Of a DNA stretch of 64,000 nucleotides, positions 35,233 to 46,440 are shown piece by piece. Position 1 is the first letter of the stretch. Every line of letters starts with the position of its first letter. The position numbers and the translations under genes were made by a program. Location of the stretch: positions 73,895,558 to 73,959,557 of the forward strand of contig NC_134825.1 in the NCBI RefSeq assembly GCF_004210375.1, read 5' to 3'. The DNA is from Tachypleus tridentatus. Taxonomy: Eukaryota; Arthropoda; Merostomata; Xiphosura; Limulidae. The notes under the pieces are model-generated. The model searched no databases. It saw only the letters and a program-made list of their open reading frames with translations, and was not told the DNA's origin.

Positions 35233-35316
35233 ATAAAAATAGCCAGGTCAAACGAGTCTTCGGGATAGGGCAGAGGTTTTGTTTCACGAACTGGTCACGT
35301 GCCGAGCCTAAAAAGG
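35233..35316 (+). promoter_or_regulatory. Candidate muscle promoter module of troponin C
   Basis: Three muscle-type motifs lie within 84 bp, ending 177 bp before the start codon. They are ATAAAAATAG (35233-35242, one mismatch to the MEF2 consensus), the E-box CACGTG (35296-35301) and CCTAAAAAGG (35307-35316), a perfect CArG box. The CArG box could double as a TATA-like element. Function is inferred from motif identity and position. Confidence 0.5.
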
Positions 35317-35493
35317 TTCTCTAGTCCCACTTCTGTTTAAAAATGTTGACGCAAAACGTATCCCATCAGCCTTTGCAGCTTCATCACCAGAAAATTGGAA
35401 ATTATAGATAGTTGAGGTCCATTTATTCCTCTCTCATCTGTGGTACAAGAACTACTAGAAAATACTGCGTACCACCATTCATCTGTAAACAAC

Positions 35494-35502
35494 ATGGCCG
35501 CA
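35494..35502 (+). CDS. TnC: Troponin C coding exon 1
   Basis: Encodes M-A-A and ends at GCA|GTAAGA. The exon extends upstream as 5' UTR of unknown length. The following intron is only 88 bp. Confidence 0.75.
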
Positions 35503-38500
35503 GTAAGATTTTTTTTTTTACAGAATTTTCACTGTCAATATTACCTATCATTATATATTTATTAGTAATTTATTTTTCTAAATTTTACAGGCTGAAGATC
35601 TTAGTAAAGAACAAATTCAGAGTAAGTAAATATTTTATTTCTGGGAAAATAAACTGTTTTTCTGTTTGTTAAATATCTGCATTACCTAAGGTCTCAAATA
35701 ATTATAACCAAATTTTTCAATGCCGTTTTCTTTATCAATACTGCACAGATTTATATTTTATGTCATACTCATGTATGTGAATATATGTGTATCAATACAT
35801 ATATATATATATGAATCAATCAGTATTTCTAGTTCTATACATTAGTTGTAGATAAGCGATGAAATCAGTACTATATGACATTTATGAAAGTAATACAAAT
35901 ATACATATATAAAGCTTCAGGATTGTTCTTCCACTTAAATTGGATATCATTCAAACTTCAATCTTTGGGTATAAAAGATGAGTAACAAGAAAAATGTTGT
36001 GTACTTAAATATGATTAGGATGTATAGTGAAGAAACCATAGATACACGTTTAAGATGACGAACCCAGTGCTTGTCCATTCGTGAATTTAAGCGTTCAAAT
36101 CTGAAATATTACACGCTATGAAGTTATAACTGCTAGCTACTCCTCGCATTTTTGGTGGCTTCTTCGTGTTGTAGATCAGCTTGCATCAAGTAGCTTTCAT
36201 TTTCAGTAGAATTATAGCCTTGAAACGTGTTTTTGTGCAAGAGTAATGTGAAAGGATATGTGAATCTTGAGAAATTACAAAGCGAAAATCCGAAAATCCA
36301 GACCAATTACTTGCTTTTATGGCAAGATGCCAGTTTACTGTACTTCAAAAAAATATATTGAAAACCATAAGATCAATAACTCTTGAATTATTCATTGAGT
36401 AAAGGACGAATAATCTTTACAAGCTAAAGGCAAAATTTCATATGACGTTGTGAGTGTATCCAGTATATCTAGTAGTAGGCATAACATATATATATATAAG
36501 AAAGATCTTTTTTTTTACATAACGTGACTGAGGTGTCGTTCATATCGTAACAATGTATTTTGTTTAGCTTTATCTCCATGTTTAGCTTTAAAACTTATTA
36601 TGTTAGGAATCTCATCACATTAAAATTATGGTGATTAAGGTAAAGTTGAAGATAGAAATTGATTTGTTAACAAGAGAAGATATTCCGTTTAAATATAAAA
36701 TATTTTCTTAGTTAAGAAAAAAGAAAGCAGTAATGTATACAAAGGCAGAAAGATTCTACTCTTTAAGCTTGTGCTATTTTGCAACTTATTGACTTTATTC
36801 GACCATTTTTAAGAGTAAAATGTTTTAGGTTAGAGAAAGTAGCGAGTTGCTAAACGCGAGAAACAGCAGTGGAATTTGAGAACATCAAAATCGTTATCGT
36901 GTGACACGTTCCGCTAACTTTCAACGTTCGAGTTAGGAGTTTCTTCTGTCTTGCTTTGTATGGTTATGAAATGTTTTCATACCAAAAAAAATTGAAGAGT
37001 TACAGTTTGTTAGACACATGTCTGAAAACGGGTTTTACGTTTTCTTTCATCTCATGTTAAATTAAGAATGAAAGTAACAGTTATTTTAAAAAATGTCAGT
37101 TATTTGAGATTTGAAACAAACTGCTAGAAATGAAAAGGAATAAGAAAATTATTGTTTAAATTTCTCGCAATGCTACACCAGGATTATATATATATATCTG
37201 CGCTAGCCGTCCCTAATTTAGCAATGTAAGCAGTCATCATCACACACCGCCAACTTTTGGGCTACTCTTTTACGAACAAATAGTGGGATTGACCGTTACA
37301 TAACCCCCACACACGGTTGAAAGGACGAGCATATTTGGTGTGACGGGGATTCAAACCCGTAAACATCTGAATACGAGTCGAGCGTCCTAACCGGTTAACC
37401 TGGCCATGCCAGGAACAGGAAAAAAAATCAGGTAATGTTTTGTTTCGAATTATTTGTGATGCAAGAGGATTTATAAGAGATTCCTCACAGAAACTAAAAT
37501 GTTTTGATATTCGTTAGTCCTCCTTATTTATTTGTTTCCTTCTCCGATCGATTTCTTCACTGCGTTTTCAAATTCGGTTTGTAAATTAAGCTAATATGAG
37601 GTCCATATTAAATTCATAAAAGCGTTAACTAGTGGATTGTCTTCCAGTGAGTCACCGATAAACCTTTGAACTTGCAACACAAAAATCTTGGATTCGATTT
37701 CCAGCTGTGGACAGAGCGTAAATAGTTCATACGATTCACACCAAAAAAAGAAAAAAACAACAACAACAACAAATAGCAGATTAATTAATATAATATCAAG
37801 ATGTGCAAATAACGCCTTTACGGAAAGCAATGACAATTAGTATAGAAATACACCTGAATTACAGATATTGTAATAGCTGGAACATTAGCAAACAAGACGT
37901 TCTGTTTTCATTCATAATATTTCATTGTTTGCCACAGAAACAACTTACTCAGACCTATAACAAGAGTGAGTCTTAAGTCGCTTTCTTGGGTTTGTTCCAG
38001 TTAACGCGAGTGTTAGTATTTTGGAGTAAATAACTTTGTTGACAATTCTAACCGAGTTTTTGTTGTTGTTATCGGTTTTCTGTTTGAACAGAAATATTCC
38101 AATAAGTACGATATCTAATTCTCTAACCTTGTGTATAAAGAATAACAGTCAAAATCGCTCTTCTGAATAAACAACGAATTAAAATGCATCATTATAAAAA
38201 CAATTGTGCTCATATCTTTGGAATGCGTTAAATCTCTTTACTTGACAGAAACCCTTAATTATATCTACATGTAAGACCCACATTATATACAAAAATATTT
38301 ATATAATTTCAATTAAAGAAACATAGTCAGCGCTTAAAGAACTGTTGTACTCCTAATAACTTTATTTCGCTAAACAAAACACATAAAACCTAATTACTTT
38401 CTATTTTGTCTTAATTATAATCATTAATGTTAAATACCAATAACGAAAGGCGCTGTTAGTTGCTAGCTTTAGCTTATCATTTTAGCTGTCTCCCCGTAAA

Positions 38501-41500
38501 CTAAGGGCTGCTGTTCAACAGAATATTCTGTTTAGTTTTCTTCGTTACCCGTCACCAATGTAGCTATTTCGGATTGGTAAGATAAATAGAGTCTCACACT
38601 GGAGTGATCTAAACCTCTGGTAAGCCATATTTGGCAAAGGTTAAGGCTAGTATATGCGAGTTAAGTGGAGGCATATGGTACAATCTGAATAAAGTGTGTT
38701 AAAATTCTTGCAAGAAAATGCCAAGTCCCATACAGAAGTTAAACCCTAAATACAGTGTTTGTAGTTAAAACTTTAAAAGAAATGTAAGGATTTTATCAGT
38801 GTCGAGAAGTATATATTTAAAAGGGTGTAGTGTAAAAGTATCCAAGATGCGTTACTTTACTTACGGTCAATATGTTATTACTGAAAACAATTTAAAGTGA
38901 AGAAATGGTGAGTGAATATATATATTACACGGTACTAACATGTTCTATGTTTTGGTTTTATTTTTCCCCAGTCCAAGACAAACACTTTAGATAAATAAAG
39001 CACGTAATAAAGACTGAACATTATTTGATTATGGATCACATTTAATTTCTCCAGTTTCAACATTTTCTTATCTAATTAAACATCAACTAAAGCAACAAAA
39101 CTTTGAAAGAAAGCGATTCACACGAGCCACCTTTTGAGGCAGTGAAAGCGCGTGACTTTCCTTTAATTGGAGGTTCAATTCCCCTCGATGGACTAAACAG
39201 ATAGTTCGATGTGGCTTTGCTATAAGAAAACAGTCAACACACACACTCCTTCAGTTGTCTAATTCATCGGAACATCCTCACTATTCGGTCAGGTAGTACT
39301 AACGCAAGAGTTCACCATGGGTACTGTTAACTGGCTTCCCTCTCGTGTGTGAATTCAAATACGTGGACGATTACCGCACATTGGCCTCGAACAGCTTTGC
39401 GCAAGGCCCCGCATGGCCAGTGATCAGGGAGCTTATCTTGTAATCTCAAGGTGGCGGGTTCGAATCCTCGTCACACCAAACATGCTCGCCCTTTTAGCCG
39501 TAGATGCGTGATAATGTGACGGTCAATCCTACTATTCGTTGGTAAAAGAGTAGCCCAAGAGTTGGCGGTGGGTGGTGATAACTAGCTGCCTATTCTCTAG
39601 TCTTACACTGCTAAATTAGGGATGACTAGCACAGTTAACCCTTGGGTAGCTTTGAGCGAAATTCTAAAACAAACAAACAACCAGCTTTGCGCGAATATCA
39701 AAAAGCAAACGAAACTTAATTATTATGGTTTGTGCATTCATTTTACCAGATAGAGTATGGGACTGTGTGAAAAGCAAACCTACCGTAGAACTGGCAGAAT
39801 TACGAATACGTAGAACTGAATTTTATGTTTATAGATGAAAGTTATGTAACGGTTACTAGTACAGATAATTTATTCAAACAACGAAAAGAAGAGCGGTTAG
39901 CATTTGTACATATCTTCATAATAAAAATATATATTACTGTTTTAAATGTGGTTAATGCAAATACACATAGTTTAATTGCTATAAATAAGTTTAAAAAAAA
40001 CAACGTTAATAACAATAGACGAAAACCACTCATATCTATATCTATTCGTTGAAAATCATGTAAAGTTCATCCAATTGATTGATTGATTTAGTGTTTTATG
40101 GCACAAAGCAGCTAGGCTATCTGCGCCAAGTTCATCCAAATGCATGTTAGTTGTAGGTTCAGTTTATATTTTCCTTGGTAACCACACACACGTGATGGTT
40201 GTGATGATGAACAAATTAACTTTGAGGTTCAAATGCTTCTGCACTTACAGATACGCCCCCCAGTGGCCCAGCGGTATGTCTGTGGACTTACAACGCTAAA
40301 AATCGGGTTTCGATACCCGTGGTGGGCAAAGCACAGATAGCCCATTGTATAGCTTTGTGCGTAATTCAAAACAACAACTTACCGATGCCATTTGTTTTCA
40401 GTTTTCTTCTGGTTTTGTTGCACAGTTTATAAGCACTGCTATTAGAGACTTCAGTCAAAAATATGTTATTATTTGCAGTGTTGCGAAAGGCCTTCGACAT
40501 GTTTGATCGGGACAAAAAAGGAGTTATTCATACCAACATGGTATCCACTATCCTTAGGACCTTAGGCCAAACATTTGAAGAAAAGGACCTGAAAGACCTG
40601 ATTTCCGAGATAGATCAAGATGGTACTTTCGGAATTTCGTGTTAAATAAATTCAATTTTCTTATAATTGTGTGACAAATTATTGAAAATTGTTTCAAAAT
40701 GGATTTTCAAAAGAACACTTTCGAATTCAAGATGTTTTGGTCAACAGAATTTGATTAATTGAAAATAAGTACATTTTGTAGTTGTTTGAATAACATTATT
40801 AATGTTTATAATTAGTAGTACACTTCTAAAAACTAAATAAGGCTTTCCAATATGCATGCACCATGCACTTTTAAAGCTTTCAAATGGATCTAAAATTGAT
40901 AATTTTGGATATTCATCTTGGATCTGCAATTGATCCCATGTGTGGTTTAGTTTTAGAAATTCACTCAATCTTGAATCATTGAGTAGATATCATCATAGGG
41001 CGATAGATTTTTAAACTAATATATTTAATAAATATAATTGAACAGTAGAATACTAATTTAGGTAGTGGAGAATTGGAGTTTGAAGAGTTCGTGGCTTTGG
41101 CTGCAAGGTTTCTAGTAGAGGAAGATGCTGAAGCCATGCAAGAAGAACTGCGTGAAGCCTTCCGGATGTATGATAAAGAGGGCCAGGGGTACATCAATGT
41201 ATCTGATCTTAGAGACATTCTCAGAGCCCTGGATGATAAACTCACGGAAGATGAACTGGACGAGATGATCGCAGAAATCGATACTGACGGTAGCGGTACT
41301 GTTGACTTTGATGGTAAATATTTTAAATATAACTACCTTGTGTTGTAATGTTACAATATTAGGTAATTTTAATGAACACTGAAAAAATATCAGCAACATA
41401 TATTCCATTCTGAGGAATCGAAATGTTAGTCTATACTAACTCATTCCCCCGAAAGAGGGCCTTCACTTTGTTTGTTTATTTGTTTTTGAATTTCGCACAA

Positions 41501-44500
41501 AGCTACTCGAGGACTATCTGTGCTAGCCGTCTTTAATTTAGTAGTGTAAGACTAGGAGGAAGGCAGCTAGTCATCACCACCCACCGCCAACTCTTGGGCT
41601 ACTCTTTTACCAATGAATAGTGGAATTGACCGTCACATTATAACGCCCCCACGGCTGAAAGGGCGAGCATGTTTGGCGCGACTGGGATGCAAACCCGCGA
41701 CCCTCAGATTACGAGTTGCACGCCTTAACACGCTTGGCCATGCCAGGCCCAGAGGGCCTTTAGATTCCACCTGTTTTAATCACCCGCACCTCTATATTGT
41801 AATATGTTTTCTGTTAGTCATTGAATAAACACAAGAATTACGTCACATAAGAGATGGATAACGTTACAATTTGTACTCTCGTGACATCAGTAATACGTGC
41901 GTTTGCCACTAATCTCAGCACAACACATGAACTTGAAAAGCATGAAACACATATTTGTTACTCTTAATTTTGGTTTTATTTACTCTTGAAACAGAACACT
42001 TTCAGGGACCCAACAGAGATGTATCTAGTACATTTCAAAATATCTGAACTTTTGCAAATACTTAGTATAGTGGAAAGTGTATACATCCTTCTCGTTTGAT
42101 GTTTTGTTGGTTTTTGTTTTTTTTAATCGTAGTTGCTGCTTCGAAGTTAATATTGTTTCAACGCTACCGATTAAATACAAATAATCAGTGCTGTTATCAA
42201 AATATTGTATCCAATGGTCATTTTTGTGATGTGAAGTGCAAATGGCTGATTATTCAGCCTATGTGTAGTGGTTTCACGTAGTTTTGTCTAAGTTAACATT
42301 TTCAAGTATATCACAAGGCTTAAACTTGTTCAAAGAATATAGGTAACCCTAAAAAAAGGACACCTTAATGTTTCATACCTTTAAACAGCCATCGAACAAA
42401 TCCAAAGCGGCCAAACAAAGTAAGTTGATGCAAATGATTATACGTACATTAAAGTGTCGTTAAAGGAACGTGAAACTGCTTCGAAGAGTCGGACACTTGC
42501 ACCTATGTTACCTAATTTTAATTTTTATCTTATCACTCAACCAGTTGGTTGCAGTCATGTTCGTCTGAATTTAGGCCTTTAGTCTGTAAGAGATATATAC
42601 TGGTAACACATTGTATTCGGTGAACAGGGCCATGTCAAAAAATTACAAAACTGTTTAAATTCTATACACAAGAATATCAAGTTTACAGTTGAAGGAAAAA
42701 GAATCGAAATCACAGTTGTTGTTTTCTTATCTAGAGGTCTTCAAAACTTCATATTACCACAAACTAACATTTTCTTGTCTGTGTCGTCATTTCAACACAT
42801 TATTAAACTCATTTTGTAACAGTCAAGTATTAAAGTAATCCAATTCAGATTTTACAAATTTATTAATTCTTACTATAACTTTTTATGATGAAGTAATCAG
42901 TATAAAAAATACTTGATCAAAAATGCCTTTCCCTGTTATTCATCAATAAAAGTATTTTTGAATATCTTAATAAATAATCTGCGCTCTCAAGATTCCATAC
43001 TTCAACGTTCCTAAATGTCCTATCATATTGGTGTTATCATTTTAGTCTAATGCTATGAGGACTAATATAGGATATAGTCAAGAACATTTTACAGTTGCTT
43101 ATTATTAAGTCAGTCTAAGACATTTTCAAACCGAACAAACGAATATATAATTTTATATTTTTCAACAATAAAATACCTCCTTCTAAAAGTTCTCTTGTTT
43201 TGTATCAATACACGTGTTCATGTTGTAACCATGGATACATTGGTTAACGATACGAACCAGAGATACCAAAAGCAAGAAGCATGTACAAAACAGTTTGTTT
43301 GTTTTGAATTTCGCGCAAAGCTACACGAGGGCTATCTACGCTAGTCGTCCCTAATTTAGTAGTGTAAGACTAGAGAGAAGGCAGCTAGTCATCAACACCC
43401 ACCGCCAACTATTGGGCTACTCTTTTACCAAAGAATAGTGGGATTAACCGTCACATTATAATGCCCTCACGGCTGAATGGGCGAGCATGTTTGGTGTGAT
43501 GGGAATTGGAACCCGCGATCCTCGGATTACGAGTCGAGTGCCTTATCCACCCAGCCATGCCGAGCCGTATACAAAACAGACCTTCCATCAAATTTGAAAT
43601 TTACAACCATCTAAGCAACGATGACACAAAAACAGACAACGTCAAACACTTTATAATATTAGACTCTGCGAAAGATGAATGAACGTTAACGAAAAAAACA
43701 AGCCCTTTTAATCCAAGGTTAAACAATAGGCTAATAATACTATTGATTATCTAACTGGGGTCAACTTATCGTGCCCGAGATGGGTAAGAAATGAAAATGT
43801 GATCAAATAATTATATAATTATGTTAACTGTTTCCAAATCAATGGTACAGAGCAGATTCCTGATTGAACATCAACACACTTATTCAACGGCTATCCAAGA
43901 ATTTTGGATCGACGCAATCGTATAAAGTAAATACTCTGAGATCAATTGCTCATAACCCGCAAAAGCTAGACGTGGACGTCATATCAACAGTTATTAACAT
44001 GGACGCCATATCAGTGCACAGAAAGTTATAAACATGAATACCTATTAGTGTACAGGCAGTTATAAATACTAACGATGTTAAAAATATGGATCCTGTATTT
44101 ATTAGGGTACAGACAAGGATCATGGTCGCCATATCAGTTAGTGCAATATTCTGAGTTTATTCCTGCAGCCAGATGGCAAACTTATTCTGACCTTAAAATC
44201 ATGGAATCAAATTAAACCTTCATTTTACGTACATCGAGATGGTGAAGTGTAACTGGAAGGTAGAAATAAGTATCGACGAATGAATTATGTTCTGCATTTT
44301 GATACAATAGAGACCACACCCTATAACTTTATGCCACCAATTGCTGTTGCAATTGGCCCTTAACTTAATCTAAAGAATGATGATACCAGTCTACACTGTA
44401 CTAAACAGGTTGATATATAATTTAAAAAAAAGACCAAATAAATGACATGCACGCTCACTGGACTCGTATTTTATCAAACACTTGTGTGATGTTCATGGAA

Positions 44501-45241
44501 GATCCACTGCTTGATATCCACTGCTTCAGACATTAATATATTTTGGAAACAAATATTTGAGAGGACTGGTGCAAAGATATCTTACCAACATTCTGATTTG
44601 AAACTAGCAGATGAAGCCTGACAGGAGGGTTGCTTGTTTCAAATCAGAATGTTGGTAAGATATCTTTGCACCACCCCTCTCAAAGCTGTAAAGATGTAAC
44701 GACATTTCTACCAAATGGTCATTTATGAGCGCAACTTAAGCTGAATGGCCAATTATTGACATTTTAAACCAGAGAACTGACCATCAAATGTTCAATTTGC
44801 ATAATAATAAACTGAAGAGACTGCTTAATATTATTAGATAACAGTAGTCTTATCTTAGTTATAACGCTATACATTCAAACTATTCTTTACCTGTTTTATG
44901 CAGTTGTACGAAACAAAAACTTTGCCAGGTTGTTTTTATTTCCAACTGCCAACAATCACACACCTTGTGAATGACAAAATAACGTTGTAATCTTCCTCCC
45001 AAAATATATTCAATGCATTGTTTGAAGCATTCATCAGTATTAAATAGTATAAAATGTATACAAAATTGGAAGTGCAAGATTTAGTTATACGTGTCATCAG
45101 ATCAACATTGAAAATATTAGAATAATTATGTTTTAATATTCTTGTTTCCTAGAGACCTCAGTATTTTATGCTATTTTTATAATTGCGCGTTTTTTTGTGT
45201 TTTTTTTTGCAGAATTCATGGAGATGATGACGGGAGAATAG
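35494..45241 (+). CDS. TnC: Troponin C (five coding exons, 154 residues)
   Basis: Calcium sensor of the thin filament in striated muscle. Coding exons: 35494-35502, 35591-35621, 40479-40622, 41062-41313 and 45213-45241, all with GT/AG introns, and they join in frame. The protein starts [20 protein letters not shown] and ends [12 protein letters not shown], the usual arthropod C-terminus. Four EF-hand loops lie at residues 23-34, 59-70, 99-110 and 135-146. Loops II ([12 protein letters not shown]) and IV ([12 protein letters not shown]) keep all ligands. Loop I has Lys at position 5 and Met at position 12, and loop III has Asp at 12, so both are expected to be weak or dead, as is typical of arthropod troponin C. 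Length fits the family (about 150-155). The start ATG has a good context (AACAACATGG) and gives only three codons in exon 1. Identity is secure against calmodulin because of the [18 protein letters not shown] linker and the MMTGE end. Confidence 0.95.
35591..35621 (+). CDS. TnC: Troponin C coding exon 2 (31-bp microexon)
   Basis: Acceptor ATTTTACAG, donor A|GTAAGT. It encodes [10 protein letters not shown] plus the first base of Met14. It was found by asking which upstream sequence could complete the phase-1 acceptor of exon 3. Confidence 0.9.
37155..37412 (-). mobile_element. SINE family A, diverged
   Basis: Reverse-complement copy with TCTGCGCTAGCCGTCCCTAA, CACCGCCAACTTTTGGGC and the head CTGGCCATGCCAGG. 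A TA run interrupts the 3' stem-loop. It lies antisense in troponin C intron 2. Confidence 0.88.
37626..37735 (+). mobile_element. tRNA-like SINE remnant (family B or C)
   Basis: TTCCAGTGAGTCACCGATAA head-like part, then GGATTCGATTTCCAGCTGTG B-box part. The tail is decayed. Confidence 0.5.
39124..39250 (+). mobile_element. SINE family C
   Basis: The head is diverged; B-box region GGTTCAATTCCCCTCGATGG, tail GATGTGGCTTTGCTATAAG and a CA-repeat end. Confidence 0.8.
39270..39700 (+). mobile_element. Old family A copy split by a younger SINE
   Basis: The left part (39270-39402) reads TCAGGTAGTACTAACGCAAG, CTGGCTTCCCTCTCGT and GGCCTCGAACAGCTTTGCGC. Its own tail end resumes at 39693 (GAATATCAAAAAGC) after the younger SINE. 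Confidence 0.75.
39403..39682 (+). mobile_element. SINE family A nested in an older copy
   Basis: Full-length copy from AAGGCCCCGCATGGCCAGTG to a CAAACAAACAACC tail. It is flanked by AGCTTTGCGC at 39393-39402 and 39683-39692. The duplicated target is itself the 3' stem-loop of the older family A copy. Confidence 0.92.
40075..40127 (-). mobile_element. 53-bp mini retroposon with 12-bp target duplication
   Basis: On the - strand it reads GGCGCAGATAGCCTAGCTGC then TTTGTGCCATAAAAC and an ATCA-repeat tail. Perfect AAGTTCATCCAA duplications flank it (40063-40074 and 40128-40139). It is essentially only the 3' stem-loop module and tail of a SINE (family E here). Confidence 0.9.
40253..40376 (+). 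mobile_element. SINE family B, full length
   Basis: Head CCCCAGTGGCCCAGCGGTAT, B box GGGTTTCGATACCC, tail GCACAGATAGCCCATTGTAT then AGCTTTGTGC (stem-loop 40331-40360). Flanked by ACTTACAGAT (40243-40252) and ACTTACCGAT (40377-40386). It ends about 100 bp before the troponin C exon 3 acceptor. Confidence 0.92.
40479..40622 (+). CDS. TnC: Troponin C coding exon 3 (EF-hand I and start of II)
   Basis: Acceptor TATTTGCAG, donor GATG|GTACTT. Encodes residues 14-61 and splits Gly62. The ATG at 40463 lies inside the intron and is not a start. Confidence 0.95.
41062..41313 (+). CDS. TnC: Troponin C coding exon 4 (EF-hands II to IV)
   Basis: Acceptor CTAATTTAG, donor GATG|GTAAAT. Encodes residues 62-145 and begins the split Glu146 codon. 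The preceding intron is 439 bp. Confidence 0.95.
41464..41750 (-). mobile_element. SINE family A with 10-bp target duplication
   Basis: Full-length reverse-complement copy, flanked by AGAGGGCCTT at 41454-41463 and 41751-41760. It is antisense in troponin C intron 4, about 150 bp after exon 4. Confidence 0.95.
41761..43283 (+). other. Troponin C intron 4, left part
   Basis: AT-rich; no exon or repeat recognised. The open frame 42096-42281 is unsupported. Confidence 0.6.
43294..43569 (-). mobile_element. SINE family A with 10-bp target duplication
   Basis: Full-length reverse-complement copy from TTTGTTTGTTTTGAATTTCG to the head CCAGCCATGCCGAGCCG. Flanked by TACAAAACAG at 43284-43293 and 43570-43579. 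Confidence 0.93.
43965..44150 (+). repeat. Degenerate tandem repeat, about 45-50 bp
   Basis: Units share ACATGGACGCCATATCAGTG then CACAGAAAGTTATAA, with strong divergence. The - strand frame 43950-44132 is a by-product. Confidence 0.65.
44556..44684 (+). repeat. Long near-perfect hairpin in troponin C intron 4
   Basis: The arms 44556-44604 and 44636-44684 are reverse complements over 49 bp with two adjacent mismatches; the inner 38 bp are perfect (44567-44604 with 44636-44673). The loop is 31 nt. It has no TA or other target duplication that I can see and no similarity to the SINEs or Tc1 ends here. It may be a foldback element, a recent inverted duplication or a small-RNA precursor. Confidence 0.9.
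45213..45241 (+). CDS. TnC: Troponin C coding exon 5 (C-terminus)
   Basis: Acceptor TTTTTTTGCAG. Encodes the end of EF-hand IV (EFMEMMTGE) and TAG at 45239-45241. Confidence 0.95.
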
Positions 45242-46083
45242 GTGAAAACGTATGTGCTCACCAGTTTTGTTCTCTAATTACACCACCATCAGTTCAGACA
45301 TTAGAAATGCATCTTTAAAAAACAAACGAATATTTCAACAAATATTTTTTATATCAAAAAATCTACTAAAACATTATTTTTAAAGGGAAATTTTCAAATC
45401 GTGCAAAATAAGCTTTAAAACATAGGAACCGGCTTGTAAATTATAAGAATATTTAGCGCTTTAACCTTACTGAAAATAATTATAAAATAACGGCAAATAA
45501 GTGCATATAACATCTTATTCAAGTTTTGTTTTTTTATGAAAAAAGAATTAAGTTTGCCTGAAGACGATAGTAGGAAAACTTTTCAAATATTTTAATTATT
45601 ACACGCTAACGAATAATATGTTTTACAGATTATTATTTTGTTATCTAAGGCATAAATGACAAACAGGAAAACGTTTTCTTTCAATCGCTTTTTTACGACT
45701 CCTGTTGTGTTTTACATATACAACCCAACAGTGAATGTTGTATGGGTCCGTAACTTCAGCATTTCGTCATGTAACACCGGTCTTTTGGCTCGAGAAATCT
45801 TTTAGTAAAGTATGAATATGACCAAATGTCTTGTGTGTTTATACATTTTTCTTAATTATCTATTATTTTGATGTATTTCCTTCCAAAAGCTCACGAAACT
45901 ACATAGTAGTTTTACAAAGTTAGTAAATAACACACGAAAAATATTCATTTCGCTACTTCAAGTAAGCGGAATAACAACAAATATTAATATGCTAAACAAA
46001 AAACACATTCTGTCTTTATCGGATTTCTACGTTATATCCAATTCATAAATTAAACGTGATGCTGCTAAATTCTGTCTTCTTAC
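45242..46083 (+). other. Troponin C 3' UTR and downstream sequence
   Basis: AT-rich. No clear AATAAA was found close to the stop codon, so the transcript end cannot be placed. Confidence 0.4.
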
Positions 46084-46440
46084 CTTGTTGTGAGTGTTTG
46101 TAAGTAGCTCATTTGCTGCTCCCATCCGTTGGTCCACCTTGGGGAAGCTGCGACCCACCGCTTGTGTCAAGTTCTACTTTCGAGTAGCGGTCATCTTTCG
46201 GGATTGTTAACAATGGTTGACACTCTACAGGGCCTTCGACAACATAAGCAACGGTACGAAAGTGAGTTTGCCGAATGGCCACAAGTCTCGTCAAGCGTGA
46301 TTATCAGAACGCAATGACTTGCTTCGTTCAGCTGACGAATAACCAAACTGTTGTCTTCCATATATCTGTGTCGGTTTTCTGGGACGTTTCCCCCTCAATC
46401 ATGATCTTGTACACTCCGTCTAATATGGCGCCCACAGGAA
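46084..46440 (-). promoter_or_regulatory. CpG-rich island with a splice donor, possible 5' exon
   Basis: This stretch is clearly richer in GC and CpG (about 19 CpG in roughly 320 bp by my count) than everything around it. On the - strand it ends in CAACAAG|GTAAGAAG, a near-ideal donor (exon end 46084). A start codon at 46112-46110 would give only nine codons plus two bases before that donor. A longer frame, 46109-46294, stops just before it. I cannot identify a protein. It may be a mostly untranslated first exon or promoter of a - strand transcript. Confidence 0.35.

Larger units (their letters stand above)
35622..40478 (+). other. Troponin C intron 2 (4.9 kb)
   Basis: Holds family A, B and C SINEs, a 53-bp mini retroposon and otherwise AT-rich sequence without coding signal. 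The open frame 39825-40052 and its antisense are not supported. Confidence 0.8.

Noticed and set aside
40463-40645. Independent small EF-hand gene starting at 40463
   Set aside because: The ATG lies in the intron before the TATTTGCAG acceptor, and the frame after 40622 reads past the donor. It is troponin C exon 3.
40976-41408. Two - strand frames over troponin C exon 4
   Set aside because: Antisense shadows of a well-supported coding exon.
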